Assembly (NCBI GenBank): GCA_902760645.1
Contig: CACWHC010000013.1
Location: 1-44,936 of the forward strand
Length of the DNA stretch: 44,936 bases
Source of the DNA: an uncultured bacterium
GTDB taxonomy: Bacteria > Cyanobacteriota > Vampirovibrionia > Gastranaerophilales > Gastranaerophilaceae
Direction: 5' to 3'
Made by a program: the position numbers and the translations under genes
Shown here: positions 43,410 through 44,936 of the stretch, piece after piece
Position numbering within the stretch: the stretch's first letter is position 1
How the letters are laid out: every line of letters begins with the position of its first letter
The notes under the pieces: generated by a model
The model's database searches: none
What the model was told of the DNA's origin: nothing
The model's input: the letters and a program-made list of their open reading frames with translations, nothing else

Positions 43410-43438
43410 ATACTACCATATTTATCAACTTTAGTCAA
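43410..43438 (-). promoter_or_regulatory. Promoter of the STAS/phosphatase operon
   Basis: Minus strand TTGACT (43433-43438), 17-nt spacer ending TGG, then TAGTAT (43410-43415). This is an extended -10 with a near-consensus -35, predicting a ~38-nt leader with a GAGGGT ribosome site. It is the strongest two-element promoter in the window. Confidence 0.6.
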
Positions 43439-43456
43439 TTAAGTAACACAAACTGC

Positions 43457-43490
43457 AAAAAAATGAGCCCTAAAAAGGACTCATTTTTTA
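43457..43490 (-). terminator. Rho-independent terminator of rpsH
   Basis: In the minus-strand RNA, AUGAGUCC pairs with GGGCUCAU (one U-G wobble) around a 6-nt loop. The stem extends into flanking A-U pairs and is followed by a run of seven U's. It lies ~20 nt after the rpsH stop and separates rpsH from the STAS operon. Confidence 0.75.
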
Positions 43491-43509
43491 CACTGTATTT
43501 TTTACTAAA

Positions 43510-43908
43510 TTAGTAAATATAGCAAAGAACTTCGCCGCCTACATTTTCTTTACGAGCTCTTCTGTCAGTCAAAAGACCTTTGCTTGTAGAGATAATAGCA
43601 ACGCCCAAACCACCTAATACTTTAGGAAGAGTTTTTGCTTTATGATAAGTTCTCAAACCAGGTTTAGATATTCTTTCTAATTTAGAAATCACAGGTTTTT
43701 TGTTTTGGTCATATTTCAAAGTTATAACAATTACCTTGAATTTACCTGATTCTTTAACTTCATAATCTGTAATAAAGCCTTCTGATTTCAACAATTTTGC
43801 TAATTCAATTTTCAATTTTGAAGCAGGCACTTCAACAGTTTCGTGAGAAACCATGTTAGCATTTCTGATTCTTGTCAGCATATCTGCTATAGGATCTGTC
43901 ATTGACAT
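43510..43908 (-). CDS. rpsH: 30S ribosomal protein S8
   Basis: 132 residues, the normal length. The N-terminus [15 protein letters not shown] and the C-terminal motif [11 protein letters not shown], followed by G-G-E-V-L-C-Y-I-Y, are diagnostic. S8 binds the central domain of 16S rRNA early in 30S assembly. A strong GGAGG lies 8 nt before the ATG. It is unusual in standing alone: instead of L5/S14 before it and L6 after it, the neighbours are an unrelated membrane protein and a STAS operon, and it has its own promoter and terminator. No sign of degeneration. Confidence 0.97.
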   Translation of the reverse strand: MSMTDPIADMLTRIRNANMVSHETVEVPASKLKIELAKLLKSEGFITDYEVKESGKFKVIVITLKYDQNKKPVISKLERISKPGLRTYHKAKTLPKVLGGLGVAIISTSKGLLTDRRARKENVGGEVLCYIY

Positions 43909-44016
43909 AATTTATTCCTCCGGACTTACTCCACAGTTAGAGAGCAGTATCCAATTATCTGTTACACCGCTTACTGAATTAATGTTGCGAGATTATTAAC
44001 TACTCACTTTTTTCAG

Positions 44017-44029
44017 CAGTTCGGAACTG
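44017..44029. promoter_or_regulatory. Inverted repeat in the rpsH leader
   Basis: CAGTTC-G-GAACTG is a perfect 6-bp inverted repeat about 10 nt after the predicted -10, near the transcription start, so it could be an operator or a small 5' hairpin. The remaining ~110 nt of leader (43909-44016) shows no further strong structure by eye. Confidence 0.35.
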
Positions 44030-44038
44030 TATGAGATT

Positions 44039-44067
44039 AAAATATCATAAACAAATTCTTTTTTCAA
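44039..44067 (-). promoter_or_regulatory. Promoter of rpsH
   Basis: Minus strand TTGAAA (44062-44067), 17-nt spacer ending TGA, then TATTTT (44039-44044), an extended -10. It predicts a leader of about 125 nt, long for this genome. Confidence 0.45.
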
Positions 44068-44111
44068 ATATTCTGTAAATAAAAATTTACACATTACTTA
44101 CATCAGACTGT

Positions 44112-44924
44112 TTATTTATAAACTTTATCACCCAGTCTTACACGAGTAACAAACATGATTTGATAATTACCGTTTCTGTCATCATCTGCATCATTCTCAT
44201 CTCTAACAGTATTTGTATAATATGAATATCTGTGCCCCTGAGCATCCACATATTCCATATCTACAAGCATACCTTCCAAAATAATTTTATCCCAGGTTTT
44301 AATTCTAATCAAAGCACCCATTATATTATTATTTGCAGGTACAATATGTATATTAGACCAATGCGACATTGCATATTCAGGTGTTACAGGTAAAGTTTTA
44401 ACCTTTGCAGTAGTTAATAAAACATTCCCGCCGGTTTGTTCATCTTTGAGTTTTGTACACTCAAAATATTTTGTGTAAAAATTTTTATTCCCTAATTTAC
44501 CCCACGATATAGCAACATCATACAAAGCTGCCCCATCAGATAATTCCGTTTCGGATGAAAATATTCCGCTCGCAGAAACAATCAACCCCGCAATTTTATA
44601 ATATGCAACAGGCTTTATAGTAATATTATTACCACTTATTAACGTCCTGTACCAAAATATTTTTTTTGCACTTTCTTCATTCGTATAAACATCCTGAACA
44701 GGCTCCTCCATAACAGATATAGGAGTATTATCTACCTTTGAATAGAATGCAAAACCAAATTTTAACCAATACATTATATGAGCTTTGAAAACAACCAGCA
44801 ATACAAATATCAATATAAGAATCAATTTTCTGATATGTTTGGAATTTCGTATTAAATCTTCTTCCAATTTTTTATCGATTACCTTAATTGTATAATTATA
44901 CTCTTTTTTCTCATCTAAACTCAT
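44112..44924 (-). CDS. Single-pass membrane protein of a widespread unknown family
   Basis: 270 residues. A charged cytoplasmic N-terminus (~1-30) is followed by one membrane helix (~31-52) and a ~215-residue extracytoplasmic part. Segments near D-V-A-I-S-W-G (~140), N-I-H-I-V-P-A-N-N (~192) and L-E-G-M-L-V, followed by R-D-E-N-D, resemble a conserved hypothetical family I have seen in many Gram-negatives. There the same S-N-x-H-x-I-P-A and G-W-L-V blocks recur, but I know no function for it. AGGAG is 6 nt before the ATG. The gene lies upstream of rpsH on the same strand with a 200-nt gap and a separate rpsH promoter, so co-transcription is not required. Confidence 0.55.
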   Translation of the reverse strand: MSLDEKKEYNYTIKVIDKKLEEDLIRNSKHIRKLILILIFVLLVVFKAHIMYWLKFGFAFYSKVDNTPISVMEEPVQDVYTNEESAKKIFWYRTLISGNNITIKPVAYYKIAGLIVSASGIFSSETELSDGAALYDVAISWGKLGNKNFYTKYFECTKLKDEQTGGNVLLTTAKVKTLPVTPEYAMSHWSNIHIVPANNNIMGALIRIKTWDKIILEGMLVDMEYVDAQGHRYSYYTNTVRDENDADDDRNGNYQIMFVTRVRLGDKVYK

Positions 44925-44936
44925 GTAACGCTCCTA

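Noticed and set aside
1-44936. tRNA genes, CRISPR arrays, insertion sequences or prophage
   Set aside because: I saw no cloverleaf ending in CCA, no regularly spaced repeats, and no transposase, integrase or phage structural motifs.

Overview
The window is a compact, AT-rich chromosomal segment (roughly one third GC by eye). It carries 34 protein genes, no tRNA or rRNA gene that I can see, no insertion sequence and no CRISPR array. It comes from a diderm, probably anaerobic, host-associated bacterium. An autotransporter barrel, an AsmA-like protein, a Wza/SLBB exporter and a GT9 heptosyltransferase-type enzyme all imply an outer membrane. A cyanobacterial-style class V aminotransferase next to serA, oxygen-sensitive radical SAM and 2-hydroxyacyl-CoA dehydratase-related proteins, and many lineage-restricted hypotheticals make a non-photosynthetic cyanobacterial relative (Vampirovibrionia/'Candidatus Gastranaerophilales') my best guess. 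That placement is inference, since no marker other than ribosomal protein S8 is present.

Layout. 1-4.5 kb (+): the end of an autotransporter, then a KtrB-KtrA potassium uptake operon with a small HAMP membrane protein. 4.5-7.5 kb (-): a polyprenol/phytol-kinase-like membrane enzyme, a secreted protein, a secreted cupin and a multi-pass membrane protein. 7.6-10 kb: two PAP2 phosphatases around a diacylglycerol-kinase-family enzyme, so four lipid-phosphate genes lie within about 3.5 kb. 10-18.4 kb (-): a long co-directional block with a COG3580-like/PHP/COG3581-like/radical SAM cluster, an SLBB polysaccharide export protein and a second radical SAM protein. 18.5-25.1 kb (-): a small EF-hand protein and a giant protein of about 2,018 residues. 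The giant carries a papain/bleomycin-hydrolase-type Gln-Cys-His-Asn signature split by about 765 residues. 25.4-29.3 kb (+): a serine biosynthesis operon (class V aminotransferase, unknown, serA, serB). It is driven by a promoter with a perfect palindrome between -35 and -10. 29.4-39.5 kb: two CDF metal transporters (one lacking the C-terminal domain), an AsmA-like protein, an intracellular GH35 beta-galactosidase with a small partner, and an unknown helical membrane protein. 39.6-43.4 kb: a GT9 glycosyltransferase and a two-gene partner-switching module (Cache-HAMP-PP2C-kinase fusion plus STAS). 43.5-44.9 kb (-): a stand-alone rpsH with its own promoter and terminator, and a membrane protein of unknown function.

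Two regulatory themes can be read directly. Many promoters carry an extended -10 (TGN before the hexamer). At least four genes start 6-7 nt after a -10 with no Shine-Dalgarno sequence, which predicts leaderless mRNAs. The genome is tightly packed: convergent genes overlap or nearly touch at four places, and no gap exceeds about 225 bases.
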